Shown piece after piece: positions 25,174 to 36,000 of a stretch of DNA of 64,000 nucleotides. The notes beneath the pieces are model-generated. The model was not told the DNA's origin. It was given only the letters and a program-made list of their open reading frames with translations, and ran no database searches. This DNA comes from Bacteroides intestinalis DSM 17393 (GTDB lineage: Bacteria; Bacteroidota; Bacteroidia; Bacteroidales; Bacteroidaceae), in assembly GCF_000172175.1 (NCBI RefSeq), contig NZ_ABJL02000002.1, positions 124,001 to 188,000 on the forward strand, in the 5' to 3' direction. The number at the start of each line of letters is the position of its first letter. Position 1 is the first letter of the stretch. The position numbers were made by a program, and so were the translations under genes.

Positions 25174-27498
25174 TCAATAAAGCATGATCTGATCCAAAAC
25201 GACACCCTCGTCCAATGCCTTAATCACCAGTTTATGCGATTTTCGTTTGCTGACGGGTAGTTTCACTTTTCGTATGGCTTGATTGCGCAACACATTTTCT
25301 TTCCATTCTTCACTACGCCCTTTGGTTTCATAAGAAACGGTTTGCGGAGCCGACTTATCAACTGACAGTGTGAAACGCAGTTGTTTTTCATCCATAGGAT
25401 GATTGGGTAACAAGCGTATTTCAACTTCCACAGAATCGGTCTTCCAATCATCAAAAGCAAAAGTAAGAGAAGTGTTTTTGCCGATACCTGCTGCTTTACC
25501 CTCATATCCCAACCCTTCGCACTGTAAAGGATTTCCGGCTGTACAATCCATAGCATTCCATTTATAGGCAGGAGTTTTCTCATTTACCATAGACGTAACG
25601 GCTGTTTCATGTGCCACACGTTTAAAGACAGGGAGTTTGCGGGGTTGAAAATCCATCATGTGAATCCACTTTCCGTTTTGCAAAGCGTTATACCGACGCG
25701 TCAGTGAAGCAATGCTATCGAAAGCTGCATCACTTTGTTCCCAATCGACCTTTCCGTGACGGGCAAGTTGCGCATTCAGGAGCTTCCGGTTCATTTGGTC
25801 GGCAGCTTGTACGGGATATTTTACCAATTGCATATAGGCATCTTTCCGGTGGACAGGAAGTTTGGCCTCAACTTCTTCGACTACGGAAGACAAAGCGGCA
25901 TAATCTTTCAAGCGTTCACGAATGGTCTGTTCACTCCAAGGCAGGTCTTTTACTTTCTTATAAATAGGGTCACGTTCTTCTTCACGCGTATTCCCCATAA
26001 ACTCGGGCTTGCGGATATAGGCCAAGCGGTAATGTTCTTTCATCACCGGAAGCAGAGTCTTTGCGTATTCCGTACCAAACTCTCTGCCCAACCAGTTCTT
26101 CAAATGGGTGGTAACACCTTCTTCAGCCACCTGTTCTATATTCCACGCCATATCGAGGAATAGCTCAATCTGATATTCGGCAGGTTTAATATCACCCACA
26201 TTCAGTACCCACATTTTCTGGATGCCACGGTCATAGGCCAGTTTCATCTGCTGATAGAGCAGATACGGGCTAAAAGTACCCAGCCAGAGATAATCGTGCG
26301 GACGTCCCCAATAGGATACGTGATAATAGATGCCGTTTCCACCTTTGCGGGCTTGTTCTTCCGGCGTAGGGAAGTGACGGATATAGCCATAATTATCATC
26401 ACACCAGATCAGCGTTACATCATCAGGCACCTGTAATCCGGCATTATAAATGTCGAGTACTTCCTTGTAAGGTATGAAAGCCTGCGGAATGGCGGCGACA
26501 TCTTTATTGACATACTTTTCCAGCAAACCACGCTGGTCTTTAAGCACGCGTTCCAACACAGCTTTCTGTTCTGCAACAGTCTTGGCTCCCTGCATTTGCC
26601 CGTCGTGCACACCACGCATACCCAAAGTATAGATATTTTCTTGTCCCGCCACTTCTTTCACACGGTCTTCCCAGAACTTGTAAACGGAGGCACTGTTATT
26701 CACATAGTCATAATCGCCCTTTCCCCTTCTTCTCCATTCGCCGGCAGCACTACACACCATCGGTTCACAATGAGAAGAACCGATAAAAATACCGAATTCG
26801 GCAGCTACTTCCCGATTACCTTTTGTCAGGAAAAAGGGCAAGGTACACTCGTGCATGGCAGGCCAATAAGTATTAGCCCGCAGGCGGAGCAATAACTCAA
26901 AGATGCGACGGTTCGTCTTAGGACCGATTTGTTGCTGATCGGCAGGCTCGTAATTCTTACTGCTCCAAGGCATCAATCCCCAGTCTTCATCATTGATGAA
27001 GATACCACGGTATTCTACGGAAGGAGACTGTGTCGTTTGGTAATCTGCGGGTAAAGTGAAAGATGTCTTTTTTTCCGGCACCACATCCGCCCACCATTCC
27101 CACGGCGATACTCCTATCAGGCGGGAAAGCTCCATGATACCATAAGCTGTACCATGTGCATCGCTTCCGGCTACCAGTAGTTTTCCATCCGGTAAAACAA
27201 TCAGAAGAAAGGCTTGTTTTTTATCTTTCAGACAAGAAAGATCCGCTCCGGTCTTAGCTATCAACGGGCTTTTACCAACAGTACCAATAATGATATCACC
27301 TTGTTCATTATCTACCAACAGCGATGCGGAAAGTACTGCTTTGCAATCACGGGATAATAAATCTAAAGCGGTATGTACCACCTTTTCTTCCGCATTATCA
27401 CAGGATATTTTGACTGGCTTCCCCGAAGGTAGGTTGAATTGTGCCCAACAAAGTTGAGTTATTAAAAACAAGAATAAACTTAAAATCCCTTTTTTCAT
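25174..27498 (-). CDS. GH115 alpha-glucuronidase, compact form (PUL 2)
   Basis: A 774-residue secreted GH115 (signal peptide 1-19, LITQLCWAQ). Same family blocks as the first copy: VEYRGIFINDEDWG, SSHCEPMVC, YTLGMRGVHDGQMQG, IPYKEVLDIYNAGL and CDDNYGYI. It is about 190 residues shorter than the GH115 at 13145 because the BACON-like insertion is missing; the C-terminal beta-sandwich (VEVEIRLLPNHP to the end) is kept. It lies 17 bases downstream of the CE12-GH43 gene and is probably the last gene of the PUL 2 operon. Two GH115 copies of different architecture may act on terminal versus internal glucuronic acid, which is a known split in the family; assignment is inference. Confidence 0.9.
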   Translation of the reverse strand: MKKGILSLFLFLITQLCWAQFNLPSGKPVKISCDNAEEKVVHTALDLLSRDCKAVLSASLLVDNEQGDIIIGTVGKSPLIAKTGADLSCLKDKKQAFLLIVLPDGKLLVAGSDAHGTAYGIMELSRLIGVSPWEWWADVVPEKKTSFTLPADYQTTQSPSVEYRGIFINDEDWGLMPWSSKNYEPADQQQIGPKTNRRIFELLLRLRANTYWPAMHECTLPFFLTKGNREVAAEFGIFIGSSHCEPMVCSAAGEWRRRGKGDYDYVNNSASVYKFWEDRVKEVAGQENIYTLGMRGVHDGQMQGAKTVAEQKAVLERVLKDQRGLLEKYVNKDVAAIPQAFIPYKEVLDIYNAGLQVPDDVTLIWCDDNYGYIRHFPTPEEQARKGGNGIYYHVSYWGRPHDYLWLGTFSPYLLYQQMKLAYDRGIQKMWVLNVGDIKPAEYQIELFLDMAWNIEQVAEEGVTTHLKNWLGREFGTEYAKTLLPVMKEHYRLAYIRKPEFMGNTREEERDPIYKKVKDLPWSEQTIRERLKDYAALSSVVEEVEAKLPVHRKDAYMQLVKYPVQAADQMNRKLLNAQLARHGKVDWEQSDAAFDSIASLTRRYNALQNGKWIHMMDFQPRKLPVFKRVAHETAVTSMVNEKTPAYKWNAMDCTAGNPLQCEGLGYEGKAAGIGKNTSLTFAFDDWKTDSVEVEIRLLPNHPMDEKQLRFTLSVDKSAPQTVSYETKGRSEEWKENVLRNQAIRKVKLPVSKRKSHKLVIKALDEGVVLDQIMLY

Positions 27499-27515
27499 GG
27501 TCAGTTATTTATAGT

Positions 27516-29645
27516 TCAAAAATAATAAATCTTATCTATTGTCACAAAAGTATTGTCGCTTCCGTAAATGGTTTTAGACTTATCCGTCCACACCGGCTTT
27601 ATGCCTGTGACTTCAATTAATAATGTATAATCCCCTTTAGGCAGCTTCGGAGTCATTATTCGGATTGCTTTCTCAGGATATTTACTATAAAAGTCGACTA
27701 ATGAAGAATAGACGGTGTCTTTCCCGGCATTCAGCACACTTATCCTGGCATATCCGCTATGGCAATCAGATTCACCGGTCACCGCCGCATGGGTTCCTTG
27801 GAACGGAACAGCCAACACACTCCCTTTCATATTTGAAAGCAACCGTCCGTTTTCTTCTTTCCAAGCGGCATCCGGCATCATCTTCTTGGTAGGAATCATT
27901 TTTCCATTGCGCAATACGTCAACAGGTTTCACACGATTGATATCCCAGCATTGCCAATATTCGGGAATGGTAATTCTGGTTCCTTCCACTTGCAAGGGCA
28001 TCCACACATAAGTAGCGGCAGAAGCCTGGTGAGGAAACGACCAACGGTCACCCATAAACATAGGAATCGTGTCGTTACCTTTTTTTAAAGGAAAAACAAA
28101 AGTGCTTTGTGAGTTATACGTCAGGGTTCCTTCGGGACAGAATATCCCCTGCTTTGTCCAAGGGCCTTCAATAGCCGGAGCCGTAAAATAGAAGTTATCA
28201 TTCTTTTCCCAACTCGTCAGATTGGAGAACAGCATATAGTACATGCCATTCTTCTTGAACATGGCAGGCGATTCGCCCGCCCCTTTGACATGAGCAACTT
28301 CAGCCTCTATCGAGCGGTAGTCTTCACTCAATCTGTAAATAGGCCCGTGATGAATAAGCAGATAGCCTTTGCCATCCGTATCCTGAAAAGTTCCCATATC
28401 CCAACGTTTGACGGGTTTACCATCATAGAGCAGAGGTCCTTGCAATTTGTATTCCCCATTAATTGTTTTGCAAGTAGCGTAACCGATATAAGGGTCTTTA
28501 TATCCCAAATCATCGGCATGCATATACATAACATATTCCCCGGTAGAAGGGCATTTCATCACTTTCACCCGCTCGCCTACACGGTCAGGTCCCAATATAC
28601 CATCGGGCTGCACCGGCAACACCACTCTTTCAAATTTCCAGTTAACCAGATCATCGGAAGAGTAGCAACTGAATCCCGGGAAGGCATTACTCTTATCCGA
28701 TTTATACTCTCCGAACAAGTAATACCGCCCACCATCTTCCACAATGCATGCACCATGTGCATTGACAATATTCCCCTGTTCGTCGAACCAAGGTATGCCG
28801 TTATAAACTACTTTTCCCGAGTCGGAGGCTACATATACTTCCGGATCATGATGACGTACATAAGGCGCCAGTTCCGACACAACTTTGGCAACTGCTTCCA
28901 TCGCAATCCCGGCTACCACCTTTCCACCATAAATGTTCAAATGGGTGTTATCAATCTTCCCCTGCGGACAGAAATCATATTTCCCGGCGGGTACCCACAT
29001 GAAAAGGCTTTTTGACTTCTCCACTCCCATGCCGACTACTAAATCATGTGTCAGTTTATTCAAATCCACAAAAGGGACATTCATTTCTTTTGCCACTCTT
29101 CGCGGTGACTCCAGATACTCTCCATGAGTGTCTACCAACGTGTTTCCTTCTACCTCATAACTGCCCTTATTTTCGGTAGCTCCTTCCGGAGGAAAGTTCC
29201 GGCGTACAATGGAATTGAACAGTACCGGATGAGCACCCTTTTCACGCGTCTCCCTTACAAACCGGCGTAAGTTCCCATCGAAAGTGCTTCCGGGAACTGT
29301 ATGCAGTTTTTCAGCAGGCTTCTCATCATTATGTCCGAACTGGATGAACACGTAGTCCCCACTTTTCAGTTTAGAGAGTACAGTATCCCAACGACCTTCA
29401 TTGATAAAACTCAGTGAACTCCGACCATTCATGGCATGATTATCCACCCGTACATCATCGGTCAGGAAGCCCGGAAGCATCTGTCCCCAGCCACGTTCAA
29501 GATTTCCATTCCTCAGACTTTTATTAGCCATGGTAGAATCACCTATCATAAAAATGGTGATTACATCCTTCTTTCCGGTAGTAAAAGCAGAAAAAAGAAG
29601 AAGTGCACAAAGTGCAAATAGTAGTTTCAACTTCAAGTTTCTCAT
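27516..29645 (-). CDS. Fusion of a CE12-like acetylesterase and a GH43 domain
   Basis: A 709-residue secreted protein (signal about 1-23). Residues about 28-270 form an SGNH hydrolase resembling rhamnogalacturonan acetylesterase (CE12): MIGDSTMAN with Ser37, the Gly block MNGRSSLSF, FIQFGHNDEKP, and the late Asp/His pair in DNTHLNIYGG. Residues about 285-590 form a GH43 propeller of the INAHGG type (VNAHGA, His297), the same kind as in the GH43-GH35 fusion. A small C-terminal beta domain follows (VTGESDCHSGYARISVLNAG). It would remove acetyl groups and then a sugar, perhaps galactose or arabinose, from a pectic or arabinogalactan glycan. A -7 box lies 20 bases upstream, so it may have its own promoter within the PUL 2 gene series. 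Confidence 0.85.
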   Translation of the reverse strand: MRNLKLKLLFALCALLLFSAFTTGKKDVITIFMIGDSTMANKSLRNGNLERGWGQMLPGFLTDDVRVDNHAMNGRSSLSFINEGRWDTVLSKLKSGDYVFIQFGHNDEKPAEKLHTVPGSTFDGNLRRFVRETREKGAHPVLFNSIVRRNFPPEGATENKGSYEVEGNTLVDTHGEYLESPRRVAKEMNVPFVDLNKLTHDLVVGMGVEKSKSLFMWVPAGKYDFCPQGKIDNTHLNIYGGKVVAGIAMEAVAKVVSELAPYVRHHDPEVYVASDSGKVVYNGIPWFDEQGNIVNAHGACIVEDGGRYYLFGEYKSDKSNAFPGFSCYSSDDLVNWKFERVVLPVQPDGILGPDRVGERVKVMKCPSTGEYVMYMHADDLGYKDPYIGYATCKTINGEYKLQGPLLYDGKPVKRWDMGTFQDTDGKGYLLIHHGPIYRLSEDYRSIEAEVAHVKGAGESPAMFKKNGMYYMLFSNLTSWEKNDNFYFTAPAIEGPWTKQGIFCPEGTLTYNSQSTFVFPLKKGNDTIPMFMGDRWSFPHQASAATYVWMPLQVEGTRITIPEYWQCWDINRVKPVDVLRNGKMIPTKKMMPDAAWKEENGRLLSNMKGSVLAVPFQGTHAAVTGESDCHSGYARISVLNAGKDTVYSSLVDFYSKYPEKAIRIMTPKLPKGDYTLLIEVTGIKPVWTDKSKTIYGSDNTFVTIDKIYYF

Positions 29646-29664
29646 GATATTATATAAATTTCAG

Positions 29665-29672
29665 CAAAAATA
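29665..29672 (-). promoter_or_regulatory. -7 box upstream of the CE12-GH43 gene
   Basis: TATTTTTG on the minus strand, 20 bp before the start codon, inside the 130-bp gap after the GH43 gene. Consistent with an internal promoter for the last two genes of PUL 2. Confidence 0.4.
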
Positions 29673-29775
29673 GGGAAGAACATAAAAACAGGACATGGAG
29701 TAATGTGCAATCACCTGCATTATTGTTCATCACGAGGTACTAATTTAGCTTTTTCTCCATTTACTTTTGTATCGT

Positions 29776-31329
29776 TCATCTAAAAGAGTCCAAACATCTA
29801 TATTGAAATTCTTTAAAGCAGGCCTTCCCTTTACCATATACAAATAAACCGGGAAGGATACTTTGGAAATCAGAAAGTGTATTGTGGTTATAACCGGAAA
29901 TTTCCATTCCCCACGCTTCCTTTATCCATTCTTTACCATCATAGCTATAATATCCCGTAACAATATTATTTTCATTACGAAGTCTCAACCATATAGCGCC
30001 AAATTCCCTATATTTGTTCTTTCCTTTCAGTTCTCCTCTACGCCACCTGTATCTATACTGAGTATCACATCCGGTACCTACATAAAAGTTATCATTATAA
30101 TAAAGTATAAGGCCTGCTACAGCACTGCTGTCACATTCAATCTTCACGCTCATTTCATAGCCATGCGCACCGGTAACAAACATTATGGGAGATGACTCTG
30201 CCGGATTAGAACCTTGTGCTTTCAACATTAACATGCTGTCCTTTATGCTAAAGCGTCCGGGCTCATACTGCTTATAGAACTTCCAATCTAAGCCAATACG
30301 AAACTCCTTTAGTCTGTCGCAATTTTTCCATTCACTAGCCAAAGGAATTGGACAGGCAATCTTCTCTTCTGCTTTCCTTCCTAACGGAGCCTCTAACCAG
30401 CCATCTTCAGTTATTTGCACAGGCTCCAAAAGAGTTTGCCTTCCTAAATTCAGGAAATCCTTCTCGTAAGCATGATATACAATCCACCACCGTCCATCCG
30501 GAGTATCAATAAGCGAAGCATGTCCTTTAGACCACCATCGTTCTGTTCCACTATAAGTATGAATTAAAGGATTTAGGGGACTATTATCCCAAGGACCATT
30601 AATAGATTTAGAACGGGCAACCACTGCCATGTGGGTGGTGGGTGGACCCGCAGTTCCACCCTGAGCATTCAAAAGATAGTAATACTCACCTATTCTTCTT
30701 ATTTTAGGTCCCTCCAATGCCATACCTTCTACAGTCCAGTCCTTTGGGATCTCCCACCCATCATATACTTTTTCCAATTTACCATTAGCAGACAACCCAT
30801 TTTCAGACAACTTTACACGGTGTCCACCACTAAGAAACAGCCAACGTTGCCCCGTACTCTCATCCACCACATGGCATGGATCTATCCATCTATCTATATT
30901 CAAATTAACAGGCTCACTCCAAGGTCCTTCAGGAGAATCAGCATAAACAACGTGGTTACTGAAATCATCCTTACCCTGAGAAACAGTAAAGTAAATATAA
31001 TATTTATCCTTGTACTTGCAGATATCTGGAGCCCATACAGAACCCAAATATCGGACAAGAGCAACACTTATAGGCTCCCACCTAACCAAGTCTTTAGAAT
31101 GAAAAATAGTTAATCCCGGCAGATAATTAAAGGCAGAATGAGTCATATAATAATCATTTCCATCCCTTACAATGGTGGGATCCGGATAATCACCACCTAG
31201 AATAGGATTCATATAATAACTTTTTTCCGCATCCTTCTTAATCAGAAACTCATTTTGAGCATGTACATTAAGAACAGAGAAAACAATTATATAGAATACC
31301 AAAAACGTCACAATCAATCTCATTTTCAT
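29776..31329 (-). CDS. GH43 glycosidase (beta-xylosidase/alpha-arabinofuranosidase type) with C-terminal beta-sandwich
   Basis: A 517-residue secreted enzyme (signal peptide 1-24, NVHAQ). The catalytic Asp is Asp50 in GGDYPDPTIVRDGNDYYMTHSAF; the middle acid WAPDI and the acid Glu in MALEGPKIRRIG are also conserved. From about residue 320 a beta-sandwich of the type found after many GH43 xylosidases and arabinofuranosidases follows (GLILYYNDNFYVGTG, VTGYYSYDGKEW). It likely cleaves terminal xylose or arabinose; the subfamily is not determined. It starts 23 bases after susD 2 and belongs to that operon. Confidence 0.88.
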   Translation of the reverse strand: MKMRLIVTFLVFYIIVFSVLNVHAQNEFLIKKDAEKSYYMNPILGGDYPDPTIVRDGNDYYMTHSAFNYLPGLTIFHSKDLVRWEPISVALVRYLGSVWAPDICKYKDKYYIYFTVSQGKDDFSNHVVYADSPEGPWSEPVNLNIDRWIDPCHVVDESTGQRWLFLSGGHRVKLSENGLSANGKLEKVYDGWEIPKDWTVEGMALEGPKIRRIGEYYYLLNAQGGTAGPPTTHMAVVARSKSINGPWDNSPLNPLIHTYSGTERWWSKGHASLIDTPDGRWWIVYHAYEKDFLNLGRQTLLEPVQITEDGWLEAPLGRKAEEKIACPIPLASEWKNCDRLKEFRIGLDWKFYKQYEPGRFSIKDSMLMLKAQGSNPAESSPIMFVTGAHGYEMSVKIECDSSAVAGLILYYNDNFYVGTGCDTQYRYRWRRGELKGKNKYREFGAIWLRLRNENNIVTGYYSYDGKEWIKEAWGMEISGYNHNTLSDFQSILPGLFVYGKGKACFKEFQYRCLDSFR

Positions 31330-31352
31330 TATATCTAAAGTTTACATTTCCA

Positions 31353-33074
31353 TCAATATTCCGGATTTTGTTCAATCTTTCCAAAAATATTTCGTTCTAT
31401 TTCCGGATATGGAATAGGCAAAAGATTCTGATTGTTACCTACATTTTCTCCTCTAGGATTATGTTCCTGAGTCCTTTCTACCAATTTCCCTAACCGCATT
31501 AAAGTAACCACTCTGAAATCCTCAAAATAAAGTTCACGCATTTGTTCATCAAGAATCAAATCTATATTCATATTCGAAGCTTTAACTTCACTTGCATGTG
31601 CTCTTTTTCTGAGTTCATTAATGTCATCAGCAGCCTTATCAGACTGGTTATTCTTCAAATAGGCTTCAGCACGTAATAGATATGTACCCGCTAACCGAAA
31701 CAAATATTCATCTTTATATGAGATATTTGCAGGAGATCCTGTCCAAGAAGTATAAGCCAAAATATGTTCTCCAAGCGCAGTTGTCTTAATAGTGCCATCA
31801 GTATTCTTTTCATAGAGTTCATCAGGGAATCCACCACGCCGGCTGAATTTCATGACAAAAGGATACCAGTTTCTAAGCAAATCCCCTTCTTGTACCCAAC
31901 CGTCTTTGACCATCCATTCTCCAAAACCTTTTGCTTCAGGATTGTCTATCTTGAAATCACGGACAATCATATTTGACGAATTTCTCAAATCAGTATCAAA
32001 ATCCTCTCCCCATACATCATTAAAGAAATAATCCGTCGGATGAATAACTCCAATTCCACGTCCGCCTTTTTCTGCAGTAAATCCAGTAAAAGCTAATACG
32101 GATTTCCCATCCTTACCTTCCACCTTAGCATTAAAATATTGTGGTAAAGTGCAGCGTGAATAAAAGTTTCCATAACTTGAACCTGAATTCTGATATTCAT
32201 ATTGAAGTACCAAAATACTTTCTCTATTACCACTCGATCTATTTTGGTTATTCAGTTGAAACAAGTCCCAGTAAGGGTCGCCACCCGATTCACTGGCTCT
32301 CGATCCAAAACGTTCAGTCATCAAACCCATATTGGGGTTATCGATAACAGCTGAGGCCGCATTAATAGCATCCTGATATCTGCCAAGCGAGATATAGACT
32401 TCAGTAATAACATGCAAGGCAGCCTGTTTGCTTATCATACCATCTTCCACACCATCTATATCCTTTAGTAGGGTAATAGCTTCTTCCAAGTCTAAGCGTG
32501 CCTGATCATAAGTTTCATTACGGGTTGCACGAACATAATCCCTGCGCGGAGAACTCGATTCTTCCAATACTAGTGGTACTCCACCATAAAGATTGGCCAG
32601 AAAGTTGTACCAGTATGCCCTGAAAAATAAAGCTTCGCCCTTAAACCCCTTTTTATCCTCAATACCTATTTTGTCATTCAGTTCCAATCTGTTTATCACA
32701 ATATTTGCATTCGCAATAGCATTATAAGCCACTTGCCAGAAAAGTAATGTAGGAGCACTCGTAGGCGTAAAGTAAGCCTTAAAATTATTATACTTTCCAT
32801 CCGGATAATCAGTACCACCAAAAGCTATATCTCCAAGAGCTAATGCAATTACTCCTTCGGCACTTCCACCCTTCAAACCACCTAATGTCCACTGGAACGA
32901 CCGCAGCAAATCGTATTGGTAATTAAGAGACTGCCTGAATTGCGTTGAAGTCTCATACGAGTTATCAGGAGTGTAAAAAGACTTGGGAGTCTCTTCCAAC
33001 CAATTGTTTTCATTACAAGAAATAAGTACGGCCAACAAAGCCGAAGCTATAATGTAAATTCTTAACTTTTTCAT
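31353..33074 (-). CDS. SusD-like glycan-binding lipoprotein (PUL 2)
   Basis: A 573-residue surface lipoprotein with the lipobox LLAVLISC (Cys20) and the usual NWLEETP start. Helical repeats carry FFRAYWYNFLANLYGGVPLV, and the C-terminal block is YLLRAEAYLKNNQSDKAADDINELRKRAH, ending IEQNPEY. It is similar along its length to the SusD of PUL 1, including GLMTERFGSRASESGGDPYW. It starts 12 bases after the susC stop. Confidence 0.93.
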   Translation of the reverse strand: MKKLRIYIIASALLAVLISCNENNWLEETPKSFYTPDNSYETSTQFRQSLNYQYDLLRSFQWTLGGLKGGSAEGVIALALGDIAFGGTDYPDGKYNNFKAYFTPTSAPTLLFWQVAYNAIANANIVINRLELNDKIGIEDKKGFKGEALFFRAYWYNFLANLYGGVPLVLEESSSPRRDYVRATRNETYDQARLDLEEAITLLKDIDGVEDGMISKQAALHVITEVYISLGRYQDAINAASAVIDNPNMGLMTERFGSRASESGGDPYWDLFQLNNQNRSSGNRESILVLQYEYQNSGSSYGNFYSRCTLPQYFNAKVEGKDGKSVLAFTGFTAEKGGRGIGVIHPTDYFFNDVWGEDFDTDLRNSSNMIVRDFKIDNPEAKGFGEWMVKDGWVQEGDLLRNWYPFVMKFSRRGGFPDELYEKNTDGTIKTTALGEHILAYTSWTGSPANISYKDEYLFRLAGTYLLRAEAYLKNNQSDKAADDINELRKRAHASEVKASNMNIDLILDEQMRELYFEDFRVVTLMRLGKLVERTQEHNPRGENVGNNQNLLPIPYPEIERNIFGKIEQNPEY

Positions 33075-33086
33075 AATATATAAGTA

Positions 33087-36000
33087 TCAAAATTCAAAAT
33101 TAACACCAATAGTATAATTCTTTTGCGTTGGATAATTTGTATTATAAGTAAGTCCCATACCAATCTCCGGGTCCCATCCATCCCAAGAAGTTATGGTAAA
33201 TAGATTGGTTGCGCTGATATATACTTTTGCCCGGCTTATAAATATCTTTTTCAACCAATCTTGTGGCAAATTGTAAGAAAGTGACAGTTCCTGTAAACGT
33301 ATGAAGCTACGAGACACATACGGCGAGAAACCAGCCCCCAATGCTTCTGTATAGGTACCAAGCTGACGATATTTAGCATCTGGATTTTCAGGAGTCCAAT
33401 AATCGAACTTATAAAAACTCCACGTACTTAAATTATCCGGAGTAGGTATACCGCTTGCTGGTTGCCCCAAATAATGGTCAGAGCCTCCCTGAACAGCATT
33501 AATGAATACTTTTAGATTGAAATTCTTATACTTAAAATCATTCTGAATACTAAACCGGTATAAGGGGTCTGTATAACCTAAGATTTTTCTATCCATATCT
33601 GCCGTATATTTACCATCTTTGTCGATATCTTCAATTTTATAGGTTCCATAAGTAAATCCACTTGGAATAATCCCCTTATTATAATCTTCCACTTGCCACA
33701 TGCCAATAATATTATAATCATAGACTACTCCGTAGGGCTTATTCATAAAAATTTTGCTTGATACCAAATCATCTTCACGTCCATCTCCATCGGCATCAAT
33801 TCCCAAGATACTGACCACTTTATTCTTATTTAAAGAAAAGTTTCCTGTAACCGACCATTCAAAATCTTTAGTTCTTACAGGCACACCTGTTATGCTGAAT
33901 TCATACCCTACATTCTTCAGTTTTCCTATATTGGTAGGAACTGTACTTGAAAACATACCATTCATATTAGGGATATTAATATCATATAGTAAATCCTTTG
34001 TATTTGACACATAAAATTCAAAGTTTCCAAATAGACGAGCATTCAACACACTGAAGTCAACCCCTACATTAAAGGCTGTTGTTGTCTCCCAACTTAAATC
34101 CAGATTAGACATTTTACTGACCACCTGAGTTAACTGCCCAGTAGCGCCATCACCAAACACATAACCTCCAGGGCTTTCACTGCCAGATGTAGAAAAAGGC
34201 AATTTGGTGGACATGTGTGCCATAGTAGAATAGCGTCCTGTAGTGCGATTGCCACTCATACCATAAGACAAACGGAGTTTAAGGTTATCGATCCAGTTTT
34301 GCTTATCCTTTAGAAACGATTCTTCATTGATTCGCCATGCTATAGCTGCAGTAGGAAAATATCCAAACTTATTATTTTTTCCAAAGCCGGAGAAACCATC
34401 ACGACGTATTGTACCAGTAAACATATATTTTCCATCAAATGTATATCCCAGCCTAAGCATATTGTAAAGGCTTGCTTCTTCCCAAGCCTCAGAAGTGATT
34501 TTGTTTAAATCACTTTGTGCTGCTTCCATATAATCATACCCCAACGACTTGTTTGTAAAATTATACCCTGTGGCAGTAGTTGTTTCATAAGATCGTTTTT
34601 CCACTCCATACACAAATGTGGCATTCACCGAATGTTTACCAAAATCATTTTTATAGGTAAGGATATGGTCAAGAGTCCATTCGCTTTGGTGAGAATTCTT
34701 CTTGTACCCTTGTCCCAACTGACTATTGGCATAAGGTTCAAATTTGTAATTCCTATAAAAGGTCATGGCATTCGAATAATTTACCCGATAGCTTAATCCC
34801 TTAACCGGTAGTTTTACATCTGCATAAAAGGTCCCATTCAACAAATAACGTTTGTCTGTATTCGGATTTTGAATAGCCAAAAGAGGATTCACATTTCCCA
34901 TATAATTCTGTTCCTTCAATGTCTTGCCGTCTTCTTTGTAGGGGCTAACAAATACCGGCATTCCTATTACGTTTGAAAAACTGGGCGCAACACCTGAAAA
35001 GTCACTAAGAGTGAAAAAAGATTGAGTTCCAACTTTAAGCCATTTTGTGATTTCAGTATCCAAATTGACACGTATGTTATAGCGCTTATAAGTGTCATTC
35101 ACCACCAAATTCTTCTGATCGGTAAATCCGAAGGAAAGGAAATAACTGGAAAGGTCACCTTTGCCACGAACACTTAAACTATGATTCTGAATATATGGAA
35201 CAGATTCTGTCAAGAGCCCCTCCCAGTCCACATTCGTTCCATTCAGATATCCACCGGCTATATTTTCATCGCGGAAGCTCAATGTCGGATCAAAATTTGG
35301 ATTTCTTTGAAGCAAATCATCTCCCATCCTACTTTCACCTATCTTTAAATCAGCAAGCTGGTTAAGAAACCCATCTTTATCCAGCCTCTTTAAATCATGA
35401 TTAATCAAACTTTGAAAAGAGAAAGAACCAGAATACTCGATGATAGGCTTTGACATGCCTTTCGCATTCTTCGTTGTAATCATCAGCACCCCATTGGCAG
35501 CCTGAGAACCGTAGATGGCAGCACTACTTGCATCTTTCAGCACATCGATAGATTCAATGTCACTCGGGTTTATATCAGTTATCTCTCCTCTATAAATGAT
35601 TCCATCAAGAACAATCAACGGCCCAGTTGTACCAGAGATTGAATTTCTACCACGAATAGATATTTCAGGATTTCCACCAGCAGTAGTCGATGTTCCAATG
35701 TTCAATCCCGGTACAACCCCCTTCAATCCTTGAAAAATATTCACGCTTGGAGAATTTTCCAATGCTTTGATATCCGCCCGGACTACAGACCCCGTTAAAT
35801 CACTCTTTTTTGCTGTACCATAGCCTACCACCACCACTTCATCCAACATCTCACTATCTTCCTTTAAAACAATACTAATAACTTTTCCGGGCACAGCCTG
35901 TATCTCTTGCGACTGATATCCGATATAAGAAATTACAAGTATCGCATCAGGTTTTACCGATAGTACAAAGTTGCCATCAATGTCAGTAATGGTACCATTA

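Noticed and set aside
29701..29732. Third member of the TTGAA repeat promoters, before the CE12-GH43 gene
   Set aside because: The two partial matches are 20 bp apart instead of 21-22 and the TTGAA core is not kept.
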